From: Caldilineae bacterium
Lineage (GTDB): Bacteria > Chloroflexota > Anaerolineae > J102
Reading direction: 5' to 3'
NCBI GenBank assembly: GCA_003694905.1
Contig: RFJM01000169.1
Location: 1 to 28,088, forward strand
DNA: 28,088 bases
Below, piece after piece: positions 14,684 to 23,073 of this stretch. How positions within the stretch are numbered: position 1 is the first letter of the stretch; every line of letters starts with the position of its first letter. Below the pieces are notes generated by a model. It saw nothing but the letters and a program-made list of their open reading frames with translations, had not been told where the DNA came from and did no database searches. Position numbers and translations under genes: made by a program.

Positions 14684-17434
14684 ATGACACAGGACGATCG
14701 CCTGACACAGCAAATCCACATGCTGGGCGACATGCTCGGCGAAACCCTGCGAGCTCAGGAAGGCGAGAAGCTCTTCGAGCTGGTAGAGGAGATACGCGCG
14801 CTCTCGAAAGCGCGGCGGGATGGAGACCGTGCTGCCGGCGACCGGATGTGGCAGATCATCCGGTCGCTAAGGCCCAGAGAAGCCGAAGGGGTGGTCAAAG
14901 CGTACGCGGCCTACTTTCAGCTCATCAACCTGGCCGAGGACCAGGAACGCGCGCGGATCCTGCACCGCCGGGCTCTGGAAGCCCACGCGCAGGGCAGGCC
15001 CGAACGCGAGAGCATCGACGAAGCCATTGCCCAGCTCCACCGGCGGGGGCTGGACGCGCAGCAGGTGCAGGCGATCCTGGACCGGCTCTACATCGTGCCG
15101 GTGATCACGGCGCATCCTACCGAGGCCAAACGGCGCACCGTGCTCATCAAGCTGGCGCGCATTGCGCGCTGGCTGCACGAACTGGACTTCCACTCGCCCA
15201 AGCCGACCGAACGCCGCCAGATCCTCGAGCTGATCCACGAGGAGATCACATCCCTCTGGCAAACAGATGAGATGCGCTTGCGCAAGATCACCGTGGCGGA
15301 TGAGGTGCGCCATGCGCTGTACTACATCGAGCACACGTTGTTCGAACTTACGCCCAGGCTGTATGCCGACCTGGAAAGAGCCCTCGCGCGGTGGTATCCG
15401 CACCACCGTTTTCACATTCCGCTGTTTTTCACCCTCGGCAGTTGGGTGGGAGGCGATCGCGACGGCCATCCCTTTGTCACCGTCGGTGTTACCGAAGAGA
15501 CGCTGCGCTCGCATAAGGCTCTGGCATTACGGCTCTACCAGCACGCCATCAATGAGATGTACGGCCTGCTCAGCGTGTCGGAACGGTACGGCGTGTCAGA
15601 GGAGTTGCGGGCAAGTCTTGAGGCGGACGCGAGTCTGTTTCCGGCCGAGGCGATACACTACCGGCAGCGCTATCCACAACAGCCGTATCGCCAGAAGATG
15701 GCGTTTATCTACCGCAAGCTGGAGGCGACGGCCGCGGGGAATCGGCGTCCCTGGCGCAGCGATCTGGTTCACCATCCCGAGGAGTATCGCGACGCGGCCG
15801 ACTTCGTAGCTGACCTGGAAGTGATGCAACGCAGCCTGCGGGCCCATCGCGCCCGGCGTCTGGCCGAGGGGCGGCTGGCCCGTCTCATCCTGCAAGCACG
15901 GGTATTCGGCTTCCATCTGGCCACGCTCGATATCCGCCAGCATGCCGACCGGCACACCGACGCGCTGGCCGAAATCTTCGGCCGCTACGGCATGGTCGAG
16001 GACTACCGCGCTCTGCCCGAAAGCGAAAAGGCGGCGTTGCTGACCTCCGAACTGCAGAACCCCCGCCCCCTCACCCCGGCTCATCTCGATTTCAGCCCCC
16101 AGACCAATGAGACGGTCGAAGTGTTTCGCATGATCAGGCGGGCCCATCAACGTGTTGGGCTCCGCGCGATCGAGAACTACATCATCAGCATGACATCCCA
16201 GCCCAGCGATGTGCTGGGGGTTCTGCTTCTGGCACGGGATGCCGGTGTCGATGAGGCGCTCAACGTGATGCCGCTGTTCGAGACGATTTCCGACCTGCAG
16301 GCAGCCGGCTCCGTGATGGATGCATTGTTCGCAAACCCGGCCTATGCCGCCCATCTTCGCCGCCGCGGGAACCACCAGCCGGTGATGATCGGCTACAGCG
16401 ATTCCTGCAAGGACGGCGGCTACCTGACCTCAAACTGGGAACTGCGGCGGGCGCAACGAGAGCTGGCCGGGGTCTGTGAGGGCCACGATGTGGTGCTGAC
16501 GCTCTTTCACGGCCGGGGCGGTACCGTCGGCCGGGGCGGCGGGCCGGCCAACCGGGCGATCCTGGCGCTGCCGCCCGAGTCGGTGCGGGGGCGGATCAAG
16601 CTGACCGAACAGGGAGAAGTGGTGTCGGAACGCTTTGCCAATCAGATCGTGGCCCACCGCTATCTGGAGCAGATCGCCCACGCTACGTTGCTGAGCTGCG
16701 CGCCTCCGGCTGCCCCGCTCCGACGCCGGGAACGGGAGTGGGAAGGCGTGATGGCCGAACTAAGCCGGCTGGGCGAACAGGCCTACCGCGAGCTGATCCA
16801 CGACACACCGGAGCTGTTGGCCTACTTCCAGACTGCCACGCCCATCGATGTCATCCGCCAGCTCAATATCGGCAGCCGCCCCGCCCGGCGTCGCCATACC
16901 GAAAGCCTGGCGGATCTGCGGGCCATCCCCTGGGTATTTGCCTGGAGCCAGTCGCGGGTGAATCTGGCAGGCTGGTTTGGGCTGGGTTCTGCCTTGCAAG
17001 GCTGGGCCCGAGATGAGGACAGCCGCTGGCAGACGCTGGCAGAAATGGCGCACGGCTGGCCTTTCTTCCGCGCTTTGCTGGACAACAGCCAGCTTGCCAT
17101 GGGCAAGGCCGACATGCACATCGCCGGGCTCTACGCGCGCCTGGCGGAACCCGCCGTGCGGGAACGGGTATTTCCGCAGTTGCTGGCCGAATTCGAGCGC
17201 ACGCGCGCGGCGATCTTGCGCATCACCGGCCAGGAGCATCTGCTGGACCACGAGCCCTGGCTACGGCGTTCCATCCGCCTGCGCAATCCCTACGTGGATC
17301 CCATGAGCTATGTCCAGGTGGTATTGTTGCAGCGGTTGCGCTCTCCCGGCCCGGACGAGAGTGCCGAGGCGCTGCGGCGGAGTATCCTGCTCAGTATCAA
17401 CGGTATCTCGGCCGGATTGCGCAACACGGGGTGA
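14684..17434 (+). CDS. ppc: Phosphoenolpyruvate carboxylase
   Basis: The 916-residue enzyme adds bicarbonate to phosphoenolpyruvate to make oxaloacetate, replenishing the TCA cycle. Length and motifs are those of the bacterial-type family. The catalytic histidine lies in TAHPTEAKRRT (His144). GSWVGGDRDGHPF and LDIRQHADRH follow, then GYSDSCKDGGYLTSNWEL with the catalytic lysine, and the bicarbonate loop FHGRGGTVGRGGGP. The chain ends ISAGLRNTG, the invariant C-terminal tail that completes the active site. I chose the ATG at 14684 because MTQDDRLTQQIHMLGDMLGE matches the family start; the longer open frame upstream runs through the promoter. It is divergent from pfkA and ends 3 nt before a convergent small gene. 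Confidence 0.97.
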   Translation: MTQDDRLTQQIHMLGDMLGETLRAQEGEKLFELVEEIRALSKARRDGDRAAGDRMWQIIRSLRPREAEGVVKAYAAYFQLINLAEDQERARILHRRALEAHAQGRPERESIDEAIAQLHRRGLDAQQVQAILDRLYIVPVITAHPTEAKRRTVLIKLARIARWLHELDFHSPKPTERRQILELIHEEITSLWQTDEMRLRKITVADEVRHALYYIEHTLFELTPRLYADLERALARWYPHHRFHIPLFFTLGSWVGGDRDGHPFVTVGVTEETLRSHKALALRLYQHAINEMYGLLSVSERYGVSEELRASLEADASLFPAEAIHYRQRYPQQPYRQKMAFIYRKLEATAAGNRRPWRSDLVHHPEEYRDAADFVADLEVMQRSLRAHRARRLAEGRLARLILQARVFGFHLATLDIRQHADRHTDALAEIFGRYGMVEDYRALPESEKAALLTSELQNPRPLTPAHLDFSPQTNETVEVFRMIRRAHQRVGLRAIENYIISMTSQPSDVLGVLLLARDAGVDEALNVMPLFETISDLQAAGSVMDALFANPAYAAHLRRRGNHQPVMIGYSDSCKDGGYLTSNWELRRAQRELAGVCEGHDVVLTLFHGRGGTVGRGGGPANRAILALPPESVRGRIKLTEQGEVVSERFANQIVAHRYLEQIAHATLLSCAPPAAPLRRREREWEGVMAELSRLGEQAYRELIHDTPELLAYFQTATPIDVIRQLNIGSRPARRRHTESLADLRAIPWVFAWSQSRVNLAGWFGLGSALQGWARDEDSRWQTLAEMAHGWPFFRALLDNSQLAMGKADMHIAGLYARLAEPAVRERVFPQLLAEFERTRAAILRITGQEHLLDHEPWLRRSIRLRNPYVDPMSYVQVVLLQRLRSPGPDESAEALRRSILLSINGISAGLRNTG

Positions 17435-17437
17435 CCG

Positions 17438-17881
17438 TCAGAAGCGCGTGTAGGCCCGGCGCCTTTTTTCCAGCTCTGTCCAGATGGCCACCGGTACCAG
17501 GCCGCGCACGGCCTGATAGATACGGCTCATGGCCTCTTGCTGTTCGGGCGGAAGACAGGCAGGTACCTCCACCACCCGTCCTTCTGCACGCACGGTGATC
17601 CATTCGCTGCTGCCGCCCACCGGCGGTTCCTCCGCAGCGCGCCAGGGGGTCGTAAACAGGCCGCGTGTTCGCATCAGGCGAAAGAGCCCCTGTACATCTT
17701 CCGCCGCAACAGAGAAAGATATCTGCCAGCAGGGCGTCTCTCCTCCGGGGTAATCGGGCCAGAAGCGGATCTCGCCCCGGCCATCCCCCTGGATCCGTAC
17801 TTCGTACTCGTAATGATGCGGCGGGGGAACCGCGGCTTCACTCCAGTAGTAGATGATTTCCGATTCGGTGGCTGCCATCAT
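17438..17881 (-). CDS. Hypothetical protein, 147 residues
   Basis: I do not recognise this protein. It has no signal peptide or membrane segment. The first two-thirds read as alternating beta-strands (YEYEVRIQGDGRGEIRFWPDYPG, then ISFSV and EWITVRAEGRVVEVP), and the last 35 residues look helical. This resembles small beta-sandwich proteins of the kind predicted to sense or bind a ligand, but no function should be assigned. It is soluble and acidic in the middle. It lies 45 nt after the zinc-ribbon gene on the same strand and is probably co-transcribed. The ATG at 17881 has another ATG directly after it and no strong ribosome site. Its stop is 3 nt from the convergent ppc stop. Confidence 0.6.
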   Translation of the reverse strand: MMAATESEIIYYWSEAAVPPPHHYEYEVRIQGDGRGEIRFWPDYPGGETPCWQISFSVAAEDVQGLFRLMRTRGLFTTPWRAAEEPPVGGSSEWITVRAEGRVVEVPACLPPEQQEAMSRIYQAVRGLVPVAIWTELEKRRRAYTRF

Positions 17882-17926
17882 GCCGGCGGCTATCGAGGGG
17901 TCGGGCAGAAAGTTGCCGCAGCCTTG

Positions 17927-18550
17927 TCAGTCCGGATACTCGCGGACATAGGGATCTCCCAGCCTGGCCAGGTTGACCAGGAACAGGACGGCCTTGCTTC
18001 GCTCGCTCTCGGGAATGCTTGTTAGCAGCGCCAAAGCTTCGTCGAAGCGCCCCAATTCGCGCAAGATTTCGGCCTTTCCCAGTGGCTCGGATGTTGCGTC
18101 ATCATTCATCAGGTCGAGGAGCGCCGTCAGGTTTTCGATTTCGCGAGCGGTCAGGGGGAGCCGCCGGGAGGCGTACCGCCGCCCATCGTTGAAAAGCCAC
18201 CACAGTCGCACACGCGCATAGAATTCCTTGTCCGCGTTCAGATCGGACTCGGCCAGATATCCGACATAGTCATCAACGGTGGGTTCCTCGTAAGGCCGGG
18301 CAGAAGGATAGGGATGTCGATCGACCAGCCAGGGCCGCATCTTTCCGACTTCCTTCTGTTCGGTAATCCATACCATGCTACGGCAGTGAGGGCATTTCAC
18401 CAGCAGTGGCATGTCGGGCAGCATGGGAGCGTCCATTTTCCCGTCGGTCCAGACACGCGCGCCGAAGGTGTTGCCGGAGGCGATGGTCGGGTATTCGATC
18501 AGCCCGGAGCAATGGCCACACTCGTAGATAACGGTAGGTCCTGGTACCAT
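17927..18550 (-). CDS. Hypothetical zinc-ribbon protein with helical C-terminus
   Basis: The 207-residue product begins with a treble-clef-like zinc site: CGHC at 11-14 and CPHC at 53-56. A beta-rich stretch and an aromatic linker follow. Residues about 125-205 are helical in a TPR-like rhythm (LGKAEILRELGRFDEALALLTSIP). I do not recognise a named family. The combination suggests a protein-binding adaptor, which is inference only. The ATG at 18550 has an excellent AGGAG 6 nt upstream. The gene is followed 45 nt later by the 147-residue hypothetical gene, so the two probably form a small operon. Upstream lies an unusual repeat region. Confidence 0.7.
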   Translation of the reverse strand: MVPGPTVIYECGHCSGLIEYPTIASGNTFGARVWTDGKMDAPMLPDMPLLVKCPHCRSMVWITEQKEVGKMRPWLVDRHPYPSARPYEEPTVDDYVGYLAESDLNADKEFYARVRLWWLFNDGRRYASRRLPLTAREIENLTALLDLMNDDATSEPLGKAEILRELGRFDEALALLTSIPESERSKAVLFLVNLARLGDPYVREYPD

Positions 18551-18621
18551 AGTAACTCCTGGGGTAATGACTCAGACATGTCCGGCGATGGCAAGCCCTC
18601 TCGCGGAAATGCCCCCTATCA

Positions 18622-18668
18622 TGTCAAGTAGGGGATTGCTTCGTCGCTTCGCTCCTCGCAATGACAGG
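18622..18668. repeat. Dispersed-repeat-like hairpin element
   Basis: The core runs from ATTGC (18635-18639) to GCAAT (18658-18662) and contains TTCGTCGCTTCGCTCCTCG. An outer TGTCA (18622-18626) can pair with TGACA (18662-18666). From memory, this 'ATTGCTTCGTCGC...TCGCAATGACA' wording is typical of short intergenic repeats scattered through many bacterial genomes. Only one copy lies in this window, so repetition cannot be shown here. Confidence 0.55.
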
Positions 18669-18768
18669 TCGAGTAGTTACCTCCTGGGTTTGTAGTCTCA
18701 CCGTCGATTACCCGTGTTTGCTGGGGCTTTCCTCGTGCCGGGTCGTTCCCGTTCTCCCGTGAGAACTA

Positions 18769-18804
18769 TGGCGGGCGCCCGCCAATACCGGCGGGGAGTC
18801 CGCC
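18769..18804 (-). terminator. Two GC hairpins after the alpha/beta hydrolase operon
   Basis: Just after the stop at 18823 on the minus strand lie GGCGG-N5-CCGCC (18790-18804) and the perfect 16-nt palindrome TGGCGGGCGCCCGCCA (18769-18784). Together they could end the long minus-strand transcript. There is no clear T run, so factor-dependent or bidirectional ending is more likely than a classic terminator. Confidence 0.4.
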
Positions 18805-18822
18805 CAAAGCCAAGAGGGTTGC

Positions 18823-19650
18823 CTATTCCTGGGAACGAACTTCTGCAAAGGCTTCCCAGTCTTCGGCAACGAAACGGATAAGGGTGTTGGCAAAGGCCAG
18901 GGGAGCCTCGAGCATGGGACTGTGACCGACGCGCTTGAGGACTTCGAGGTTGCCGGCGCCGGGAATAGCGAGGAGGGTGGCATGGGCTTCTTGTTCGTCG
19001 AGCATGATGTCTCTTTCTCCGCGTACGAGAAGGACCGGCAGGGTGAGTTGCCGCAGCCGCGGGCCGGGCTGCCAGGCATCGAGGGCGCGGGCAGAGGCCA
19101 CCAGGGCAACGGGCGAGGTACGCCGCGCGTCTTCCACCAGTTGCTCGATGTCGAAGTCTTCGGGGGTGAAGGCGGGTGCGGACGCAGCAATGGCCTGGCG
19201 GAGGAGCTCTGGGTCGCCGGGCAGGCGCTCCAGCAGCGGATAGGCCTCGGGTGGCGTCCTCGTTCCGGAGGCCGGTACCGGGCCGACCAGGGTGAGGGTA
19301 GCCACCCGCTTGGGGTAGGCCAGGGTGTACTCCACCGCTGCCGCGGTAGCGTTGCTGTGGGCGACCAGATGGAAGGGCACGTCGGTTATGGCATCGGCAA
19401 ACGCGGCCAGGTCCTGGACCTGCGCGGCGATACCATAGCGTTCAACGCTCTCGGCCTGCTCGCCGAGTTCGGAGTAGCCGAAGCCGATGGCATCGTAGGC
19501 CAGGCCCCGCCAGCCGGTGGGTAGGAGATTGAGCACGGGTCGCCACCAGCGGGAGGTGCCCAGGTTGCCGTGCATGAAGATGAGGGTGGGTTCTTCACCC
19601 AGGGCCTGGCGAAAGAAGAACCGGCCTCGCGAGGTGGTGACAAAGGGCAT
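18823..19650 (-). CDS. Alpha/beta hydrolase (first of a tandem pair)
   Basis: The 275-residue product has the whole alpha/beta-hydrolase layout. HGNL (27-30) forms the oxyanion-hole loop, the nucleophile elbow is HLVAHSNAT with Ser99, the acid is Asp214 in GERDIM, and the histidine is His243 in VGHSPM. The elbow is unusual: the common GxSxG is AHSNA here, with both flanking glycines replaced by alanine. A cap domain occupies about residues 130-195. It has no signal peptide, so it is probably cytoplasmic. Substrates could be esters, amides or lactones; the sequence does not say. It lies 15 nt downstream of the second hydrolase gene and is the last gene of a long minus-strand group. Confidence 0.85.
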   Translation of the reverse strand: MPFVTTSRGRFFFRQALGEEPTLIFMHGNLGTSRWWRPVLNLLPTGWRGLAYDAIGFGYSELGEQAESVERYGIAAQVQDLAAFADAITDVPFHLVAHSNATAAAVEYTLAYPKRVATLTLVGPVPASGTRTPPEAYPLLERLPGDPELLRQAIAASAPAFTPEDFDIEQLVEDARRTSPVALVASARALDAWQPGPRLRQLTLPVLLVRGERDIMLDEQEAHATLLAIPGAGNLEVLKRVGHSPMLEAPLAFANTLIRFVAEDWEAFAEVRSQE

Positions 19651-19665
19651 GGCTACGGGCCGGGC

Positions 19666-20457
19666 TTACCCGGCAGGTGCCTCTCCTGCAGGCGAGGTAT
19701 GGATGGCCGGATAGGTCGCGGCCAGGAAGGAGAGGACGAGTCGCCGGAACTCGGCCGGCGTCTCCTGGTGCGGGATGTGACCGGCGTCTTCGAAGAGGTG
19801 GAAGGTGGCGCCGGTAATGGCATCGGCGATCTGGCTGCTGTGATCAACGGGGAAGAAGAAGTCGGCCCGGCCGTGCAGCACGAGGACCGGGCAACGGATC
19901 TTCGCCAGTTGCGGGCGCTCGTCCCATTGCCGCATGGCCGGATCCATCCAGGTGTTGTGCCAGCGCCGCAGGACCTGTTCCGCGTGAGGGCCATGATCGC
20001 GGCGCATCGCCTTCCAGAAACGCTCGGAGCGGGCGATGGTCGTGGTGAAAAGCTCGAAGGCATCGTTCACGTTGCGGTCGTCGTACCACATGTGGGGCGC
20101 TTCGGCCACAACGGCAGCGATGCGCTCGGGTGCAGCAGCCGCAGCCAGAAGGGCGATGGTGGCACCGTCGCTGTGGCCCACCAGGCCGGCGCGTTCGAGG
20201 TGCAGGGCGTCCATCAGGGCAAGCAGTTCTGCCACGTCGCGATGATGATAGGTGGGCGTCCACTTCTCCAGGGGATCGGAACGGCCGAAGCCCAGGCGGT
20301 CGTAGACCACGGTGTGGTACCCGGCCTGACGAAAGGCCGCGATGTGCCCCTTCCAATCACGGGTGCAGCCCGTTGCATGGTGGAGCAGGATCAGCGTCGG
20401 GCCCCTGCCGCCTTCTTCGTAATAGATACGATGGCTATCGAGATACAGGTAGGGCAT
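19666..20457 (-). CDS. Alpha/beta hydrolase (second of a tandem pair)
   Basis: The 263-residue product is a canonical alpha/beta hydrolase. The elbow GLVGHSDGAT gives nucleophile Ser96, the likely acid is Asp199 in HGRADFFFP, and the base is His227 in DAGHIPHQE. HHATG at about 26-30 supplies the oxyanion loop. A cap domain between about 120 and 180 is rich in Trp, Arg and His. It resembles esterases, lactonases and proline-iminopeptidase-like enzymes; the last would suit a peptide-degradation operon, but nothing in the sequence fixes the substrate. It starts 4 nt after the M29-like gene stop, so translation is probably coupled. It is only a distant paralogue of the neighbouring hydrolase. Confidence 0.88.
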   Translation of the reverse strand: MPYLYLDSHRIYYEEGGRGPTLILLHHATGCTRDWKGHIAAFRQAGYHTVVYDRLGFGRSDPLEKWTPTYHHRDVAELLALMDALHLERAGLVGHSDGATIALLAAAAAPERIAAVVAEAPHMWYDDRNVNDAFELFTTTIARSERFWKAMRRDHGPHAEQVLRRWHNTWMDPAMRQWDERPQLAKIRCPVLVLHGRADFFFPVDHSSQIADAITGATFHLFEDAGHIPHQETPAEFRRLVLSFLAATYPAIHTSPAGEAPAG

Positions 20458-20461
20458 CGGT

Positions 20462-21487
20462 TCAGAGGAGGTCTTGCAATAGTTCCGCCGCGAAGACGCC
20501 GTCGCGCATGATGCTACGATCGTCCACGGTGATGGTACACTGCAACGGAATCACATCCACATGGACGGGGGAACTCCAGTCGGCGCCGGTGAGATGGGGT
20601 AGAGGGCTGCCAAAGGCGATGTGAATACCGGGCAGCTTCTCATCCTGCAGAAGGTTCCCCACGGGCGCTTCGAGGGCGATGTTGGTACCGATCGCGAATT
20701 CTCCCAGACGTACACCGTTGTCGGCCAGGCTGAGGTAGGACCATACTTCCTCCGCCAGCGCCCGGTTCTCGCCGGTGACTTCGTGCAGGCGACCGTCGGC
20801 GATGGTAAAGCTGAGGGGTGCGGGCAGCAGGCCGTACTTTTCGGAGAAGTAGTCTCCCAACACCTCGGCCACGACCACGCCCTCGGCCGACGCGGGGCAG
20901 GTAAAGGTCTCTCCTTCGGGCAGGTTGCCCCAGTCTCCAGGGTGATGGTAGAGACCATGGCAGGCGCGCCAGCTATAGCGATTGTCGAGGTAGACCCAAA
21001 GGTCGGTGCCCTTAGGATTGGTGATATGGACGCGCCGGGCGTTGCGCAGCAGGCCGGTCAGACGATGGGTGAGGGCAGCGATGAGACGATAATCTGCCGT
21101 CATGCCTTGCTGCATCACCTGTTCGTCGATCCCGACCATGTGCCCATGACGAACGTTGAATTGCCGCCCCAGCATGGTGAGGGCCGTACGGAAAGGAAGC
21201 TCGCCGGGCTGAGCCGAGGCGGCGAAGAGGGACACGGTGGGCCGGAAATCCTCGATGGCAGCCCGCATGGCTTCGGGGACCGCTGTCGCCGGACGCGTGA
21301 CGTAGTCCTCGATGAACAGGAGCAGGGTGGAGGCCGTAGCTTCGCGGGCCACGGACTCCAAAGCGATGTCCACGGACGCGGTGTGGCGGTCGCCGATGAT
21401 CAGCACGCGGTCCTGGGGGGTCACCGCCATACAGGTGTGGATGGCAGTGCGGGCGCCGGGGAGGAGGTGTGGGAGTGGATCTGGCAT
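20462..21487 (-). CDS. M29-type metallopeptidase-like protein
   Basis: The 341-residue product belongs to the fold shared by thermophilic M29 aminopeptidases (AmpS, aminopeptidase T) and NicX-type 2,5-dihydroxypyridine dioxygenases. The expected metal ligands are in order: Glu191/Glu193 in LPEGETFTCP, Glu263 in LGEFAIGTN, His289 in GIHIAFG, and His309 and Asp311 in SPVHVDVIP. M29 enzymes use two metal ions to remove N-terminal residues, whereas NicX uses one iron to open a pyridine ring. Retention of the PEGE and GE motifs favours the peptidase. It is shorter than AmpS (about 410 residues), with the N-terminal domain reduced. It lies between the nucleoside phosphorylase (21 nt) and a hydrolase (4 nt) in one tight group. 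Confidence 0.8.
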   Translation of the reverse strand: MPDPLPHLLPGARTAIHTCMAVTPQDRVLIIGDRHTASVDIALESVAREATASTLLLFIEDYVTRPATAVPEAMRAAIEDFRPTVSLFAASAQPGELPFRTALTMLGRQFNVRHGHMVGIDEQVMQQGMTADYRLIAALTHRLTGLLRNARRVHITNPKGTDLWVYLDNRYSWRACHGLYHHPGDWGNLPEGETFTCPASAEGVVVAEVLGDYFSEKYGLLPAPLSFTIADGRLHEVTGENRALAEEVWSYLSLADNGVRLGEFAIGTNIALEAPVGNLLQDEKLPGIHIAFGSPLPHLTGADWSSPVHVDVIPLQCTITVDDRSIMRDGVFAAELLQDLL

Positions 21488-21508
21488 GGGAATCTGTGGA
21501 GGAAAGGA

Positions 21509-22837
21509 TCAGGGAATGTCGTCGGGTTGGATGGTGCGCTTGATGAGCGCCGGGGGCGAGACGGGTTGCTCGGACCAGTCGTAGGCTGCGAGCAGTTCCT
21601 CGGCTGCCTGCGCGGCATCGGCTTCATTGCGGGCGTGGATGGTGCACAGGGGTTGGCCCTTTTCCACGTAGTCGCCGATCTTGGCGTGGAGGACGACGCC
21701 GACGCTGCGATCGATGGGGTCACCCTTGCGCAGGCGGCCCCCGCCCAGATGGACGGTGGTCATGCCAAAGACGCGGGCGTTGACCGCACTGAGGTAACCG
21801 GCGCGGGGAGAGAGCAGGTCCTGTTGGACGGGTGCCTGGGGGAGCAATCGGTCGGGTTCGTCGACCACGGCGGGATCACCACCCTGCGCGGCCACGAAGG
21901 CGCGGAATTTTTCCAGAGCCGTGCCGCTGCTGAGAGTCTCTTCAACCGCGCGGCGGGCGCTTTGCTCATCGTCGGCCCGCTCGCACATCATGAGCAGGTG
22001 GGCGGCTTCGGTGAGAATCAGCTCGGTAAAGTCAGGCGGCCCCTCCCCGCGCAGGGTGGCCAGGGCCTCCTTGACCTCCAGAGCGTTGCCCACGGCGCGA
22101 CCCAGGGGCTGGTTCATATCGGTGACGCGAGCGGCCACACGCCGGCCGGCAAGCCTGCCGATGGCGACCATGGTCTCGGCCAGCTCTACGGCATCTTCCA
22201 GCGTTTCCATGAACGCGCCCACACCTACCTTGACATCCAGCAGGATCACATTGGCGCCGGCCGCGATCTTCTTCGACATCACCGAGGAGGCGATGAGAGG
22301 CAGGCTGGGCACGGTGGCCGTGACATCCCGCAGGGCGTAGAGCTTGCGGTCGGCGGGAACAAGCTCCCTGGTCTGACCGGCCACCACCAGCCCGATCTCG
22401 CGAATCTGCTGCTTGAATTCCTGCTCGCTGCGCTCGGCCGACCAGCCGGGGATCGATTCGAGCTTGTCCAGCGTCCCGCCCGAAAAGCCCAGTCCCCGAC
22501 CGGACATCTTGCCCACGGGCTGTCCTGCCGCGGCGACCACCGGCCCCAAAGCCATGGTGACTTTATCGCCCACCCCGCCGGTCGAATGTTTATCGGCCAC
22601 CAGAGGAGCCACATCGCTCAGGTCCAGCTGTTTGCCCGAACGTGCCATGCTCAGGGTCAGTGCGGTTGTCTCCTCGTGGGTCATACCCCGCAGGAGCACG
22701 GCCATACACCAGGCAGCAGCTTGATAGTCGGGTATCTCGTCGCGCGCGTAGCCCTGGATGAAGAAGTCGATTTCTTCGGCGCTCAGTGCCTGGCCATCCC
22801 GCTTCTTGGCGATGATGTCCACTGCTCGCATCGTCAT
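21509..22837 (-). CDS. deoA: Pyrimidine-nucleoside/thymidine phosphorylase
   Basis: The 442-residue enzyme splits thymidine, deoxyuridine or uridine with phosphate into base and (deoxy)ribose 1-phosphate for salvage. The phosphate-binding KHSTGGVGDKVT follows the helical N-terminal domain at about residue 83. The family signature SGRGLGFSGGTLDKLE is present with Ser where Thr or Ala is usual. DVKVGVGAFM and the C-terminal PYNP domain (GGGRLRKGDPIDRSVG, followed by a helix ending AAYDW) complete it. The start at 22837 has AGGTGA 6 nt upstream; an in-frame ATG two codons later is the alternative. A TATACT element about 85 bp upstream suggests its own promoter. It heads a set with the M29-like enzyme and two hydrolases. 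Confidence 0.95.
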   Translation of the reverse strand: MTMRAVDIIAKKRDGQALSAEEIDFFIQGYARDEIPDYQAAAWCMAVLLRGMTHEETTALTLSMARSGKQLDLSDVAPLVADKHSTGGVGDKVTMALGPVVAAAGQPVGKMSGRGLGFSGGTLDKLESIPGWSAERSEQEFKQQIREIGLVVAGQTRELVPADRKLYALRDVTATVPSLPLIASSVMSKKIAAGANVILLDVKVGVGAFMETLEDAVELAETMVAIGRLAGRRVAARVTDMNQPLGRAVGNALEVKEALATLRGEGPPDFTELILTEAAHLLMMCERADDEQSARRAVEETLSSGTALEKFRAFVAAQGGDPAVVDEPDRLLPQAPVQQDLLSPRAGYLSAVNARVFGMTTVHLGGGRLRKGDPIDRSVGVVLHAKIGDYVEKGQPLCTIHARNEADAAQAAEELLAAYDWSEQPVSPPALIKRTIQPDDIP

Positions 22838-22920
22838 TGTTGCTCACCTTTGTGGAGGGATCGGAATAGGATGAGGGAGAAGCGGCAGGAGCGTAGAGCT
22901 CGGGCCGAGGGTTTCCCATC

Positions 22921-22926
22921 AGTATA
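22921..22926 (-). promoter_or_regulatory. Possible -10 element for the nucleoside phosphorylase gene
   Basis: TATACT on the minus strand matches the -10 consensus at five of six bases and would give a leader of about 75-80 nt. No good -35 hexamer lies 16-18 nt upstream, so the promoter is only partly supported. Confidence 0.3.
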
Positions 22927-22964
22927 CGTTAGAATGGCGTCGGGAGGAAAACGGTTGATGCAAG

Positions 22965-22983
22965 GGGGCGCGGAAAGCGCCCC
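22965..22983 (-). terminator. GC hairpin between the large lipoprotein gene and deoA
   Basis: GGGGCGC and GCGCCCC form a perfect 7-bp stem around a 5-nt loop, downstream of the lipoprotein stop and upstream of the deoA promoter candidate. On the minus strand only two T residues follow the stem, so it is a weak intrinsic terminator at best. Its place between two transcription units supports the call. Confidence 0.4.
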
Positions 22984-23073
22984 TCCATCTGGGGCCCCGG
23001 CCGACAGTACGCGCGGCCGCGGGTTCAGCTTTGCAGGCAGGACTGCATGTGGGACGGGCTTCCCGGCCTCTAC

